This document shows positions 36,548 to 47,600 of a DNA stretch of 64,000 nucleotides, piece after piece. Positions within the stretch are counted from its first letter, which is position 1, and each line of letters begins with the position of its first letter. The DNA lies in contig CAVSXT010000005.1 in assembly GCA_963732005.1 (NCBI GenBank), forward strand, positions 1,364,001-1,428,000, given 5' to 3'. The notes under the pieces were generated by a model. It made no database searches. It was not told the DNA's origin and saw only the letters and a program-made list of their open reading frames with translations. Source of the stretch: JASLEW01 sp963732005 (lineage in GTDB: Bacteria > Acidobacteriota > Thermoanaerobaculia > Multivoradales > UBA5704). Both the position numbers and the translations under genes were made by a program.

Positions 36548-39500
36548 GCGGCATCGCGGACCGCATCGCCGGCCTGGGCCCCGAGCAGCGGGCGCTCTTC
36601 GAGCAGCTGCGGCGCCGCCAGCAGGAGGCGGCGCAGGCGCTCAGGCCCCCGCCGGTGCCGCGGGTGAGCGGCCCGACCGGCGAGGGCGACTGGCCGCTGT
36701 CGCTCGACCAGGAGCGCTTCTGGTTCATGGAGCAGCTCTACCCCGGTCGCGCCGGCCTCAACATCACCGCCGCCACGCGCCTGCGCGGTCCGCTCTCGGT
36801 GCCGGCGCTCGCCGCGGCGCTGGCGGCCATCGTCGCGCGCCACGCCGCCTGGCGCACGGTCTTCCCGGTCGCCGGCGGCCGCCCGCTGCAGCGGGTGCTC
36901 GCCGAGCGCCGCCAGCGGCTGCCGATCGTCGATCTCGCGGCGCTGCCGCGCGCCGCGCGCGAGACCCTGGCGCTGCGTCTGGCCGGTGCCGACTCGGCGG
37001 CGCCCCTGGACGTCGAGCGCGGTCCGCTGGTGCGCTCGAGCCTGCTGCGCCTGGGTTTCGAGGACCATCTCTGCGTGCTCACCGTCCACCACCTGGTGAC
37101 CGACTGGCTCTCGTTCCACATCGCGTGGGGAGAGCTGGCGGCGCTCTACGACGCCCTGCTGGCAGGCCGCTCCCCGCGGCTGCCGGCGCCGCCCTTGCAC
37201 TACCCGGACTTCGCGCTCTGGCAGCGTCGCTGGCTGCAGGGCAGGACCCTCGCGACGCTGGTCTCCTGGTGGCGCGAGCAGCTGTCCGGCGTGCCGCTCG
37301 TGCTCGACCTGCCGACCGACCGGCCGCGCCAGGCCGTGCCGCGCACCCGCGGCGGCCGGTGCGCGGTCGTCCTGCCCGCCGCGACGGCGGCGGGCCTGCG
37401 GGCGCTCGCCCGCGGCGAGGGGGCGACCCCGTTCATGGCGGTGCTGGCGGCGTTCGCGGCGCTCGTCCATCGCGACTCGGGGCAGGAGAGGTTGATCCTC
37501 GGGGCCAACAACGCCAACCGCAACCGGCCCGAGCTCGAAGCGGTGCTCGGCTGCTTCCTGACACAGGTGCCCTTCGCCATCGACCTGGCCGGCGATCCGA
37601 GCTGGCGCGAGCTGCTCGCCCGGGCGCGCGGCGCGGCGCTGGGAGCGTTCGCGCATCAGGACCTGCCTTTCGGAAAGCTGGTCGAGGCGGTGCAGCCCGA
37701 GCGCGACACCGGCCGGCAGCCGCTGGTCCAGGCGCTGGTGCAGGTGCTCGACGGCCAGTACTCCAAGGCGGGACTCGCCGGGATCGATGGCGAGCCGGTC
37801 GACGTGTTCGACGGCAGGTCGCGGTACGACCTGATGCTGAGCCTGATCGACCACGCCGCCGCGGCGCCGGCGGCAGGGAGTGCGGCGGGCAAGCCAGGCG
37901 TGCCGGTGCCGGGGAGCCTCTCGGGCTCGCTCGACTACGACTGCGACCTGTTCGACGCGGCCACCGCCGAGCGGCAGGTCGAGCGCCTGCTGCTGCAGGT
38001 CGCGGCGGCGGTGGCCGACCCCGACGCGCCGCTTTCGGCGCTGCCGGTGCTCTCCGCGGCGGGCCGTCACCAGGTGCTGCGCGAGTGGAACGACACGGCG
38101 CGGCCGCTGCCGGCCTGGACGGTGCCGGAGCGCATCGCAGTGCAGGCGGCGCGCACGCCGGCGGCGGTGGCGATGGTCGCCGGCGGCAGGGCGCTCTCCT
38201 ATGGCGAGCTCGACCGCCGTGCCGGCAAGCTGGCGGCGCGGCTGCAGGCGGTGGGAGTCGGCGTCGAGTCGCGCGTCGCCCTGCTGCTCGGCCGCACGCT
38301 CGACGTGCCGCTGGTCATGCTCGCCGTCTGGAAGGCCGGCGGCGCCTTCGTGCCGCTCGATCCCGATGCCCCCGCGGCGCGGCTGCTGGCGCTCCTCGCC
38401 GATGCGGCGCCGGCGCTGCTCGTCCATCGCGGCCCGCTCCCCTTCACGCCGGCCGCCGGCCTCCACGCTCTCGACCTGGACGCGGCGATCCCGCCGCCGG
38501 CCGCGGCGAGCGGCGCGCCGGCCGCCGCGGGCCTGCCGGGTGCGCGGCCGGAGCGCCTGGCCTACCTGATCTACACCTCGGGGACGACCGGGCGCCCCAA
38601 GGCGGTCGCGGTCGAGCACGGCAGCCTCGCGGCGGTGCTCGCTGCCTTCGCCGGCTACTTTCGGCTGGCGCCGGGCGACCGCGTCCCCAACCTGGCGCGG
38701 CACAGCTTCGACGCCGCGCTCGGCGATCTCTTCGCGCCGCTCCTGGTGGGCGCCCAGTGCGAGATCGCCGGCGGCGACGAGCTGCTCGATCCCGCCTGTC
38801 TGCTCGCTCTGCTGGCGCGCTCGACCGTGCTGCTCTTCGGGCCGCCGGCGCTGCTGCGGCAGGCGGCCGCCACGGTGCGCGAGAGCGCCTCGGCGGATCG
38901 CTTCGCCGCCCTGGCGGCGATCAACACCGGCGCCGAGTTGGTGCCGCCGGCGTTGCAGGAGCAGCTGCTGGCGGCCTTCCCCGCCAGCGAGCTGCACGTA
39001 ATGTACGGGCCCACCGAGGCGACGATCGTCTGCACCGGCCTGCACATCGGGCGCCACCTGCGGCCGGCGCGAGCGCTCATCGGCTGGCCGCTCGCCGGCT
39101 GCGAGGCGCGGGTCGTGGACCGCCGCCTGGGAGGCGGGGCGAGCGGGGCGCTGGTGCCGCCGGGGGTGCCGGGCGAGCTGTGGATCGCCGGCCGCGGGGT
39201 GGCGCGTGGCTACTTCCGCCACGACGAGCTGACGGCCGAGCGCTTCGTCACCGCCGCCGGCCGCCGCTTCTACCGCACCGGCGACCTGGTGCGGCAGGTG
39301 GCCGCGGCCGGCGGCGCCCTGGAGTTCCTCGGCCGCACCGACGACCAGGTCAAGGTGCGCGGCTTCCGCGTCGAGCCCGGCGAGATCGAGGCGGCGCTCG
39401 CGGCGCACCCTGCGGTGCGCGAGGCGGCGGTGGCGGCGCGGCCGGATGCCGCCGGCGACAACCAGCTCATCGCCTGGTACGTGCCGGCCGGCGCCGGCGC

Positions 39501-42500
39501 GCAGGCGGCCGACCTCCATGCTCATCTGGCGGCGGGTCTGCCGCTGTACATGGTGCCGTCGGCCTTCGTCGCGGTGCCGCAGCTGCCGCGCTCGGCCCAT
39601 GGCAAGGTGGACCGCGGCCGTCTGCTCGCGGCGCTGCCGCCGGCCGGCGGCGCGCCGGCGGAGCCGGCGACGGCGCTCGGCGCCGGCATCCAGGACCGTC
39701 CCCTGGAGGAGCTGGTGGCGGGCATCTGGTGCCAGGTCCTCGACCTGCCGGGCGTCGCGCGCCACGCCAGCTTCTTCGAGCTGGGCGGGCACTCGCTGCT
39801 CGCCACCCAGGTGATCAGCCGGCTGCGGGCGGCCACCGGGGCCGAGCTGCCGGTGCGCGCGATCTTCCAGGCGCCGACGGTCGCGGCGCTCGCGGCGGCG
39901 GTCGCGGCGGCCCTGGCGGTACGGCAGCAGGACGGCCTGCCCGCGGCCCCGCCGCTCGGGCGCGCCGTGCGGCCGGCCGAGCTGCCGCTCTCCTTCGCCC
40001 AGGAGCGCCTGTGGTTCCTGGACCGCCTGGCGCCCGGCGGCTCCGCCTACAACATCCCGGTCGCCCTGATGGCGCGCGGCGACCTGTCGCTGCGCGCGCT
40101 GGCCGCGGCGCTGGCGGCGATCGTGCGGCGGCACGAGGTGCTGCGCACCGTGTATCGGATGCCTGGGGTAGGGGCCCCAGGCGGGACGCCCCGCCAGGAG
40201 GCGCGGCCGGTGCAGGTCGTTGAGCCGCCAGGGACGCGGGTCCTGCCGGTGGTGGACCTCGCGGCGCTGCCCGCGGCGACGCGCGCCGCGGTGGCACGAC
40301 GCCTTGCCGGCGCCGAGGCGGTGCGCCCCTTCGACCTCGAGCGCGGCCCGGTGCTGCGCCAGCTCGCCATCCGGCTCGCCGCGGACCAGCACGCGCTGCT
40401 GCTGGTCGCCCACCACATCGCCGCCGACGGCTGGTCCGTCGGCGTGATGGTGGACGAGCTCTCGGCGCTCTACCGCGCGGCGCTCGCCGCGATCGCCACG
40501 CCGGCAGCCGCGGCAGGGGCCGGCGGGCCGGAGGAGGACCCCACCGGGGGCCTGCCGCGGCTGCCGGTGCAGTATGCCGACTTCGCGCTCTGGCAGCGCG
40601 GCTGGCTGCAGGGCGCGGCGCTCGATCGCCAGCTCGACTACTGGCGCCGGCAGCTGGCCGGCGCCCCGGCGCTCGAGCTGCCGCTCGACCGGCCGCGCCC
40701 GCCGGTGCAGAGCTGCCGCGGCAGGACGCGCCGGCACGCCGTCGCGGCGCCCTTGGCGCGCGCGCTCGCGGCCCAGGCGCGGCGCGCCGACGCCACGCTG
40801 TTCATGCTGCTGCTCGCCGCCGTGCAGGCGCTGCTGGGCCGCTGGGCCGGGCAGGACGACGTCGTCCTGGGCTCGCCGATCGCCAACCGCACGCGGGCGG
40901 AGATCGAGCCGCTGATCGGCTTCTTCGTCAACACGCTCGTGCTGCGCGGCGACCTGGCGGGCGACCCGCCGTTTGCCGAGCTGCTGGCGCGCGCCCGGCG
41001 CGCGGCCCTCGACGCCTACTCGTACCAGGACCTGCCGTTCGAGCGCCTGGTCGAGGAGCTGCGCCCGGAGCGCCGGCTGGCGCACAATCCGCTGTTCCAG
41101 GTCATGTTCGCGGTCCAGAACACGCCGCTGCGGCCGATCGCGCTGCCCGGCGTGACGCTGGCGCCGCTCGAGATCGGCTCGCCCGCCACGCGCTTCGACC
41201 TGGAAATCTTCTTCACCGAGGTCGCGGACGGGCTCGCCGTCCAGCTCACCTGGAGCACCGATCTCTTCGATGCGCCGACGGCGCTGCGCCTGCTGGGCCG
41301 TCTCGAAGCCCTGCTGGCGGCGGTTGCCGAGGACCCGGAGCGGCGGCTCGCCGGCCTCGACCTGCTGCCGGCCGCCGAGCGCCACCAGCTGCTCGGCGAG
41401 TGGAACGACACCGCCGCCGCGCTGCCGGAGCGCGGCATCGCGGCGCTCTTCGCCGAGCAGGTGCAGAGGTGTCCGGACGCCGTGGCGGTCTCGGCCGAGG
41501 AGGGCGAGCTGACCTACGGCGAGCTGGCAGCCTGGGCCGCCCGGCTTGCGCACCGCCTCGCCGCCGCGGGTGTTGGCCCCGAGGTGCGGGTGGCGCTGCT
41601 CGCCCGGCGGTCGCCCGCCCTGGTGGCGGCGGTCGTCGCCATCCTCGCCGCGGGCGGCGCCTACGTGCCGCTCGATCCTGCCTACCCGGCGGCGCGCCTC
41701 GCCTGGCTGCTCGCCGACTCGGGGGCGAGCGTGTTGCTGGGCGACCCGGAGCTGCTCGCCGGCCTGCCGCCCGAGGTGGGCGCGCCCCTGGTGCTCGCGC
41801 TCGCCGCCGCGCGGCCTGCCCTGGGGCCGCACGACTGCGGGGCTCGCGAAGTGCTCGATGCCCGCGATGCCTCAGGAGACGATCCCGGCCGCCTCGCCTA
41901 TGTCATGTACACCTCCGGCTCGACCGGCAGCCCCAAGGGCGTCGGCGTCAGCCAGCGCGCCATCGTCAGGCTGGTGCGGGCGAGCGGCTTTGCCGACCTC
42001 GGGCCGCGGCAGGTCTTCCTGCAGCTCGCGCCGCTCTCGTTCGACGCCTCCACCCTCGAGATCTGGGCGCCGCTGCTCAACGGCGGGCGGCTGGCGCTGT
42101 TCCCGCAGCGCCGTCCGTCGCTGCAGGATCTCGAAGCGGCCCTCTGGCGCTTTCGCGTGACCACGCTCTGGCTCACCGCCGGCCTTTTCCACGCCGTGGT
42201 GGAAGAGCGGCCGGCGGCGCTCTCGTCTCTCGGCCAGCTCCTGGCGGGAGGGGACGTGCTGTCGCCGGCGCAGGTGCGGCGGGCGGTCGCCGCGCTGCCC
42301 GGTGTGAAGCTGGTCAACGGCTATGGCCCGACCGAGGTCACCACGTTCTCCTGCTGTCACCCGATCCGTGACGCGGCGGCGATCGTCGCGACCGTGCCGC
42401 TCGGCCGCCCCATCGGCAACACGCGGGTGCACGTGCTGGGGCCGGACCAGGAGCCGGTGCCGGCCGGCGCCTGGGGGGAGCTGTGGGCGGGCGGCGACGG

Positions 42501-44679
42501 GCTGGCGCGCGGCTACGTCGGGAGGCCGGATCTCACCGCCGACCGCTTCCGGCCCGACCCGTTCGCGCCGCCCGGCTCGACCGGCAGCCGCCTCTATCGC
42601 ACCGGCGACGTGGTCCGCCGCACCGGCGGCGGTCTGGTGGAGTTCCGCGGCCGCCGCGATGGCCAGGTGAAGCTGCGCGGCTTCCGCGTCGAGCTGGGCG
42701 AGGTGGAGTCCGCGCTCCTCGAGCACCCGCGGGTCGGCGCGGCGGCGGTGGCGGCGCGCGAAGAGCCCGGAGCCGCCGGCAGGCGGCTGGTCGGCTACGT
42801 CGTGCCGCATCCCGCCGCAACGCCGGCGGGCCTTCCCGAAGCCGCCGACGCGGCGGGGCCGGCGCGGCGCCGCATCGAGCAGTGGCGCGAGCTGTACGAC
42901 CAGACGTATGGGCGGCGGCTGCCGGAGGAGGCGGCCGGGGACGCCGCCTTCAACGTCCAGGGATGGCACAGCAGCTATACCGGCGAGCCGATCCCGGCGG
43001 CCGAGATGCGCGAGTGGCTGGACGGCGTTGCCGGCCGCGTCCTCGCGCTGCCGCACCGGCGGGTCCTCGAGGTGGGCTGCGGCACCGGTCTGGTGCTGTT
43101 CCGCGTCGCGCCCGGCGCCGAGCGTTACCGCGGCACCGACTTCTCGGCGGTGGCGCTGGCACAGGTCCACGCCGAAGCGTCGCGGCGCGGCCTCGCCAAC
43201 GTGGAGCTCGACCAGCGCCCGGCGGACGACTGGAACGGCATCGCCCCGGGCGATTTCGACCTGGTGGTCCTCAACTCGGTGGTCCAGTACTTCCCGGGGA
43301 TCGATTACCTGCTGCGCGTCCTGGCGCGGGCGGTCGCCACCGTGGCGGCCGCGGCGGACCCGGCGCGCGACGCGGGCGGCGGCACCGGCGCGGTCTTCGT
43401 CGGCGACGTGCGCAGCCTGCCGCTGCTGCCGGCCTTCCATGCGTCCGTCGAGCTCGCACGCGCGCCGGGCTCGCTGCCCGCCGCCGAGCTGGCGCGCCGG
43501 GTACGGCGCCGGGTGGCGCAGGAGGAGGAGCTGGTGATCGATCCCGCCTTCTTCCATGCCCTCGCGCACCGCTGGCCCGCCATCCGCCGCGTCGAGGTGC
43601 AGCTCAAGCGCGGCCGCCGTGCCAACGAGCTGACCTGCTTCCGCTACGACGTGGTGCTCCACGTCGGGCCGCCGGCGCCGGCCGCCGCGCCCGCGGCCAT
43701 GGCGGGGAGCGCCACCGCGCCGGTCCGCCGCCTGCAATGGAAGGCGGATGGGTTCACCCTGGCGGCGCTCGAGCGCATCCTGCGCGGCGGGGCGGCGGGC
43801 GGCGGGGCGGAGCGCGGCGGGGACGCGCCGGGCGCCGCCGCCGCGCTCGCGGTCGCCGGGATCCCCAACGCGCGCCTTGCCGCCGCGGGCGCCGCCCGCG
43901 AGCTGCTGGCGGGCGCCGGGTGGGAGATCGAGGAGATGGAGACCGTCGCCGAGCTGCGCGCCGAGATCGACCGCCGCGCGGCGGCGGCGAGCCGCGAAGC
44001 GATCGACCCCGAGGAGCTGTGGTCGCTGGCGGACCGGCTGGGCTGGGCCGCGGAGGTGGCGTGGCCGGCGGCGACCGGGGGGGCGGACGGTCGCATGGAG
44101 GCCGTCTTTCGCCAGCCGCGGCCGGCGCCGGCGCCGGCCGCCGGGGCCGCCGCCGCGGCAGGGACGCCGGAGACGGTTTGGAGCGCCTGGGCGAACGATC
44201 CGCTGCGTGCCGGCGAGGAGCGGCAGCTGGTTCCCGAGCTGCGCCGGTTCCTCGCGGAGCGCCTGCCGGAGCACCTGGTCCCGGCCGCCCTGGTGGTGCT
44301 CGACGCGCTGCCGCTCACACCCAACGGCAAGCTCGACCGCGCGGCGCTCCCGGCACCCGAGCGCCCCGCGCCGGCGGCCGGCGGCCGGGCCGCTCCCGAG
44401 ACGCCGCTCGAGCGGCTGGTCGCCGGCGTGGCCGCGGAGCTGCTCGGCATCGAGGACGTCTGCCTGCGCGACAACTTCTTCGCCCTGGGCGGGCATTCGC
44501 TGCTCGCCACCCAGCTGGTGTCGCGCCTCGGCCAGGAGCACGGCCTGCCGGTGACGCTGCAAATGGTGTTCGACGCGCCAGACCTGGGCGGCCTCGCCGA
44601 CCGCATCGTGGATCGCGAGCTGGCAGAGGCCGATGCCACGCTGCTCGACGACGCGCTGCGCGAGCTGGAGCAGGCGTGA
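36544..44679 (+). CDS. NRPS: C-A-T - C-A(Val-like)-N-methyltransferase-T
   Basis: The protein has 2711 residues. C (HHLVTDW, His 182) follows a docking-type N-terminus. A (pocket by hand D-A-G-F-N-G-M-I-V, no known match) and T (FFELGGHSL) complete the first module. The second module has C (HHIAADGWS) and A with TLWLTAGLF, pocket D-A-L-W-L-G-G-T-F, close to valine codes. A methyltransferase is inserted before the end of A (RRVLEVGCGTGLVLFRVA, DLVVLNSVVQYFPGI), as in N-methylating modules. The A end (LPLTPNGKLDRAAL) and T (FFALGGHSL) follow. There are no epimerase domains. The end overlaps the next GTG (GTGA). Confidence 0.9.
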   Translation: MSGIADRIAGLGPEQRALFEQLRRRQQEAAQALRPPPVPRVSGPTGEGDWPLSLDQERFWFMEQLYPGRAGLNITAATRLRGPLSVPALAAALAAIVARHAAWRTVFPVAGGRPLQRVLAERRQRLPIVDLAALPRAARETLALRLAGADSAAPLDVERGPLVRSSLLRLGFEDHLCVLTVHHLVTDWLSFHIAWGELAALYDALLAGRSPRLPAPPLHYPDFALWQRRWLQGRTLATLVSWWREQLSGVPLVLDLPTDRPRQAVPRTRGGRCAVVLPAATAAGLRALARGEGATPFMAVLAAFAALVHRDSGQERLILGANNANRNRPELEAVLGCFLTQVPFAIDLAGDPSWRELLARARGAALGAFAHQDLPFGKLVEAVQPERDTGRQPLVQALVQVLDGQYSKAGLAGIDGEPVDVFDGRSRYDLMLSLIDHAAAAPAAGSAAGKPGVPVPGSLSGSLDYDCDLFDAATAERQVERLLLQVAAAVADPDAPLSALPVLSAAGRHQVLREWNDTARPLPAWTVPERIAVQAARTPAAVAMVAGGRALSYGELDRRAGKLAARLQAVGVGVESRVALLLGRTLDVPLVMLAVWKAGGAFVPLDPDAPAARLLALLADAAPALLVHRGPLPFTPAAGLHALDLDAAIPPPAAASGAPAAAGLPGARPERLAYLIYTSGTTGRPKAVAVEHGSLAAVLAAFAGYFRLAPGDRVPNLARHSFDAALGDLFAPLLVGAQCEIAGGDELLDPACLLALLARSTVLLFGPPALLRQAAATVRESASADRFAALAAINTGAELVPPALQEQLLAAFPASELHVMYGPTEATIVCTGLHIGRHLRPARALIGWPLAGCEARVVDRRLGGGASGALVPPGVPGELWIAGRGVARGYFRHDELTAERFVTAAGRRFYRTGDLVRQVAAAGGALEFLGRTDDQVKVRGFRVEPGEIEAALAAHPAVREAAVAARPDAAGDNQLIAWYVPAGAGAQAADLHAHLAAGLPLYMVPSAFVAVPQLPRSAHGKVDRGRLLAALPPAGGAPAEPATALGAGIQDRPLEELVAGIWCQVLDLPGVARHASFFELGGHSLLATQVISRLRAATGAELPVRAIFQAPTVAALAAAVAAALAVRQQDGLPAAPPLGRAVRPAELPLSFAQERLWFLDRLAPGGSAYNIPVALMARGDLSLRALAAALAAIVRRHEVLRTVYRMPGVGAPGGTPRQEARPVQVVEPPGTRVLPVVDLAALPAATRAAVARRLAGAEAVRPFDLERGPVLRQLAIRLAADQHALLLVAHHIAADGWSVGVMVDELSALYRAALAAIATPAAAAGAGGPEEDPTGGLPRLPVQYADFALWQRGWLQGAALDRQLDYWRRQLAGAPALELPLDRPRPPVQSCRGRTRRHAVAAPLARALAAQARRADATLFMLLLAAVQALLGRWAGQDDVVLGSPIANRTRAEIEPLIGFFVNTLVLRGDLAGDPPFAELLARARRAALDAYSYQDLPFERLVEELRPERRLAHNPLFQVMFAVQNTPLRPIALPGVTLAPLEIGSPATRFDLEIFFTEVADGLAVQLTWSTDLFDAPTALRLLGRLEALLAAVAEDPERRLAGLDLLPAAERHQLLGEWNDTAAALPERGIAALFAEQVQRCPDAVAVSAEEGELTYGELAAWAARLAHRLAAAGVGPEVRVALLARRSPALVAAVVAILAAGGAYVPLDPAYPAARLAWLLADSGASVLLGDPELLAGLPPEVGAPLVLALAAARPALGPHDCGAREVLDARDASGDDPGRLAYVMYTSGSTGSPKGVGVSQRAIVRLVRASGFADLGPRQVFLQLAPLSFDASTLEIWAPLLNGGRLALFPQRRPSLQDLEAALWRFRVTTLWLTAGLFHAVVEERPAALSSLGQLLAGGDVLSPAQVRRAVAALPGVKLVNGYGPTEVTTFSCCHPIRDAAAIVATVPLGRPIGNTRVHVLGPDQEPVPAGAWGELWAGGDGLARGYVGRPDLTADRFRPDPFAPPGSTGSRLYRTGDVVRRTGGGLVEFRGRRDGQVKLRGFRVELGEVESALLEHPRVGAAAVAAREEPGAAGRRLVGYVVPHPAATPAGLPEAADAAGPARRRIEQWRELYDQTYGRRLPEEAAGDAAFNVQGWHSSYTGEPIPAAEMREWLDGVAGRVLALPHRRVLEVGCGTGLVLFRVAPGAERYRGTDFSAVALAQVHAEASRRGLANVELDQRPADDWNGIAPGDFDLVVLNSVVQYFPGIDYLLRVLARAVATVAAAADPARDAGGGTGAVFVGDVRSLPLLPAFHASVELARAPGSLPAAELARRVRRRVAQEEELVIDPAFFHALAHRWPAIRRVEVQLKRGRRANELTCFRYDVVLHVGPPAPAAAPAAMAGSATAPVRRLQWKADGFTLAALERILRGGAAGGGAERGGDAPGAAAALAVAGIPNARLAAAGAARELLAGAGWEIEEMETVAELRAEIDRRAAAASREAIDPEELWSLADRLGWAAEVAWPAATGGADGRMEAVFRQPRPAPAPAAGAAAAAGTPETVWSAWANDPLRAGEERQLVPELRRFLAERLPEHLVPAALVVLDALPLTPNGKLDRAALPAPERPAPAAGGRAAPETPLERLVAGVAAELLGIEDVCLRDNFFALGGHSLLATQLVSRLGQEHGLPVTLQMVFDAPDLGGLADRIVDRELAEADATLLDDALRELEQA

Positions 44680-47600
44680 CGAAGAGCCCGGCACCGGCGC
44701 GCGAGCGCCTGGCGGAGCTCACCCGCGAGCAGCGGGCGCGGCTCTTCGACCAGGTGCGCAAGCGCCAGCAGCAGGCGCCGCGCGCCGGCGCCGCAGCGGC
44801 GCGCATTCCACGCCGGCCGGCGGGGCTCGACCCGGTGCCCGCCTCGTTCGCGCAGGAGCGGCTCTGGTTCATGGACCGTCTGGTGCCGGGCAACCCTGCC
44901 TACAACGTCCCTCTGGCGTTGCGCATCGAGGGCGGCCTCGTACCGGCGGCGCTGGCGGCGGCGCTCGGCGAGGTGGTGCGCCGTCACGAGGCGCTACGCA
45001 CCACCTTCTCTGAGCGCGACGGCCAGCCGGTGCAGGTGATCGCGCCGCCGGCCGCGCGGTTCCTGCTGCCGCGCGTCGATCTCGGCACCCTGCCCGCGAC
45101 GGTGCGCGCCGCGGCTGCCCGCCGGTTGGCGCAGGAGGAGGTGGAGCGGCCTTTCGACCTCGTGCGCGGGCCGCTGCTCCGCACCGTCCTGCTGCGGCTC
45201 GGACCGGCGGAGCACGCGCTGCTGCTGGGCATGCACCACATCGTCTCGGACGGCTGGTCGATGGGCGTGCTGGTGCGGGAGGTCTCGGCCCTCTACACCC
45301 ACCTCACCCAGCTGGCCGCTGGTGGCGGGCTCGCCTCGCCCTCTCCGCTGCCTGGCCTCCCCATCCAGTACGCTGACTTCGCCGTCTGGCAGCGGGGCTG
45401 GCTCACCGGTGAGGTGGTGGAGCGCCAGATCGCCTACTGGCGGGAGCAACTGGCCGGCGCTCCTGCCGCGCTCGCGCTGCCGGCGGACCGTCCCCGGCCG
45501 GCCGTGCAGACCCTGCGCGGGGCGCGGCTGCAGGTGACGTTCGACGCCGGGCTCACGCACCGGCTGGGGCAGCTGGCGCGCCGTCACGAGGCGAGCCCCT
45601 ACATGCTGCTGCTCGCCGGCTTCCAGGCGTTGCTCGGGCGGCTGAGCGGCCAGCGCGACCTGGTGGTCGGCTCGCCGATCGCCAACCGCCACCGCACCGA
45701 GGTCGAGCCGTTGATCGGCTTCTTCGTCAACACGCTGGCGATGCGGGGCGATCTCGCGGGCGACCCGCCCTTTGGCGAGCTGATCGCCCGGACCCGGCGC
45801 ACGGCGCTCGCCGCCTACGCCCACCAGGACCTGCCGTTCGAGCGCCTGGTCGGGGAGCTGCGGCCGGAGCGGCACCTGTCCTCGACGCCGCTGTTCCAGG
45901 CCGTCTGCGCCATGCAGAACGCCCCGGTCGGGCGCGTCGAGCTGCCGGGCATCGCGCTGGCGCCCATCGCCGCCACGGCGCGCACCGTGCAGTTCGACCT
46001 CGAGCTGCACGTCTGGGAGGCGGACGGCGAGCTGCTGCTGGTGCTCGCCTACAGCGCCGAGCTGTTCGACGCGGCGACCGTCTGCCGCCTCGCGGGGCAG
46101 CTCGAGACGCTCCTGCGCGGCGCCCTGGACCATGAGCAGCTGCCGCTCTCCGCCCTGCCGCTGCTCGGCGACGGCCAGCGGCACCAGCTGCTGCGCGAGT
46201 GGAACGACCAGCCGGGAGCGCCGCGACCGGCGGCCGGCGGCGCCGCGGCCGACCGACCAGGAGGCGGCGCCCCGGGCGAGGACGTGCTGGCAGGTCTCGG
46301 GGCCTTGGGCATCGCCGGTCAGGTGGCGGCGCGTGCCGCCCTGGCGCCGGCGGCGCTGGCCGTCGCGGGCCCGGACGGCGAGCTGCGCTACGGGGAGCTG
46401 CTGGCGCGCGCCAGGCGTCTGGCGCGGGAGCTGCTTGCGCTGGGCATCGATGCCGACGTGCCGGTGGGCCTTTGCGCCGGTCGTTCGCCGGAGCTGGCGG
46501 TGGGAGCGCTGGCGGTGCTGCTCGCCGGCGGCTGCTACCTGCCGCTCGATCCGGCGTACCCGGAGCAGCGGCTGGCCGCCATCGCCACGCAGAGCGGCAT
46601 GCCGGCGCTGCTGCTGGCCGGCGGCGGCGCGGAGAGACCCGCGTGGCTGCCCGGGCAGGCGCGCGTGCTGCGGCTCGGCGCGTGCGAGGGTGACGCGGCC
46701 GCGGCAGGGGCAGCGGTCGCAGCGGGGGCAGCGGCGAGCGCGGCGGCGGGGCTTCCGGATGCCGGCGCGGCGCCGCGCCCTGACCCGCTTCAGCTGGCCT
46801 ATGTGATCTTCACCTCGGGCTCGACCGGCGGGCCCAAGGGCGTCGGGGTCTCGCACGCGGGTTTCGCCGGCCTCTTGCGGTGGCACCTGCGCACCTATGG
46901 CGTGAGCGCGCGGGACCGCGCGACGCTGATCTGCTCGCCGGCCTTCGACGCGTCGGTGCTGGAGCTGTGGCCCTTCCTGGCCGCGGGCGCCAGCCTCCAC
47001 GTTCCGGACGAGGAGGTGCGGCTGTCGGCGCCGCGGCTGCTCGTCTGGCTGGCGGCCGAGGGGATCACCGTCTGCCTCCTGCCGACGCCGCTTGCCGAGC
47101 AGCTGATCGAGGCCGCGGAGCGCGCCACGCCCGCGGGGCTCCGGCTGCGCGTGCTGCTCGCCGGCGGCGATCGGCTGCGCCGGGCGCCACGCCGGCCTCT
47201 CCCCTTCGCGCTGGTGAACCACTATGGCCCCACCGAGGCGGCCGTGGCCGCCACCTTTGCCCGGATCGCGCCCGCCCCGTCCCACGCCGGCGGCGCTGCC
47301 GCGGCCGCCGCCGGGCGCCCACCCATGATCGGGCGGCCGATCGACGGCATGCGCGCCCACGTCGTCGATGCCCGGTTCGAGCCGGCGCCGATCGGCGTCT
47401 CCGGCGAGCTGCTGCTGGGCGGCGCCGGCGTGGCGCGCGGCTATCTGAGCCGGCCGGCGCTGACGGCGGAGCGTTTCGTGCCCGATCCGTTCGCGGCCGG
47501 CGCTGGAGACGCGGGCAGCCGGCTCTACCGCACCGGCGACCTGGTCCGGGTGCTTGCCGACGGCAACCTCGACTTCATCGGCCGCCTCGACGGCCAGGTG

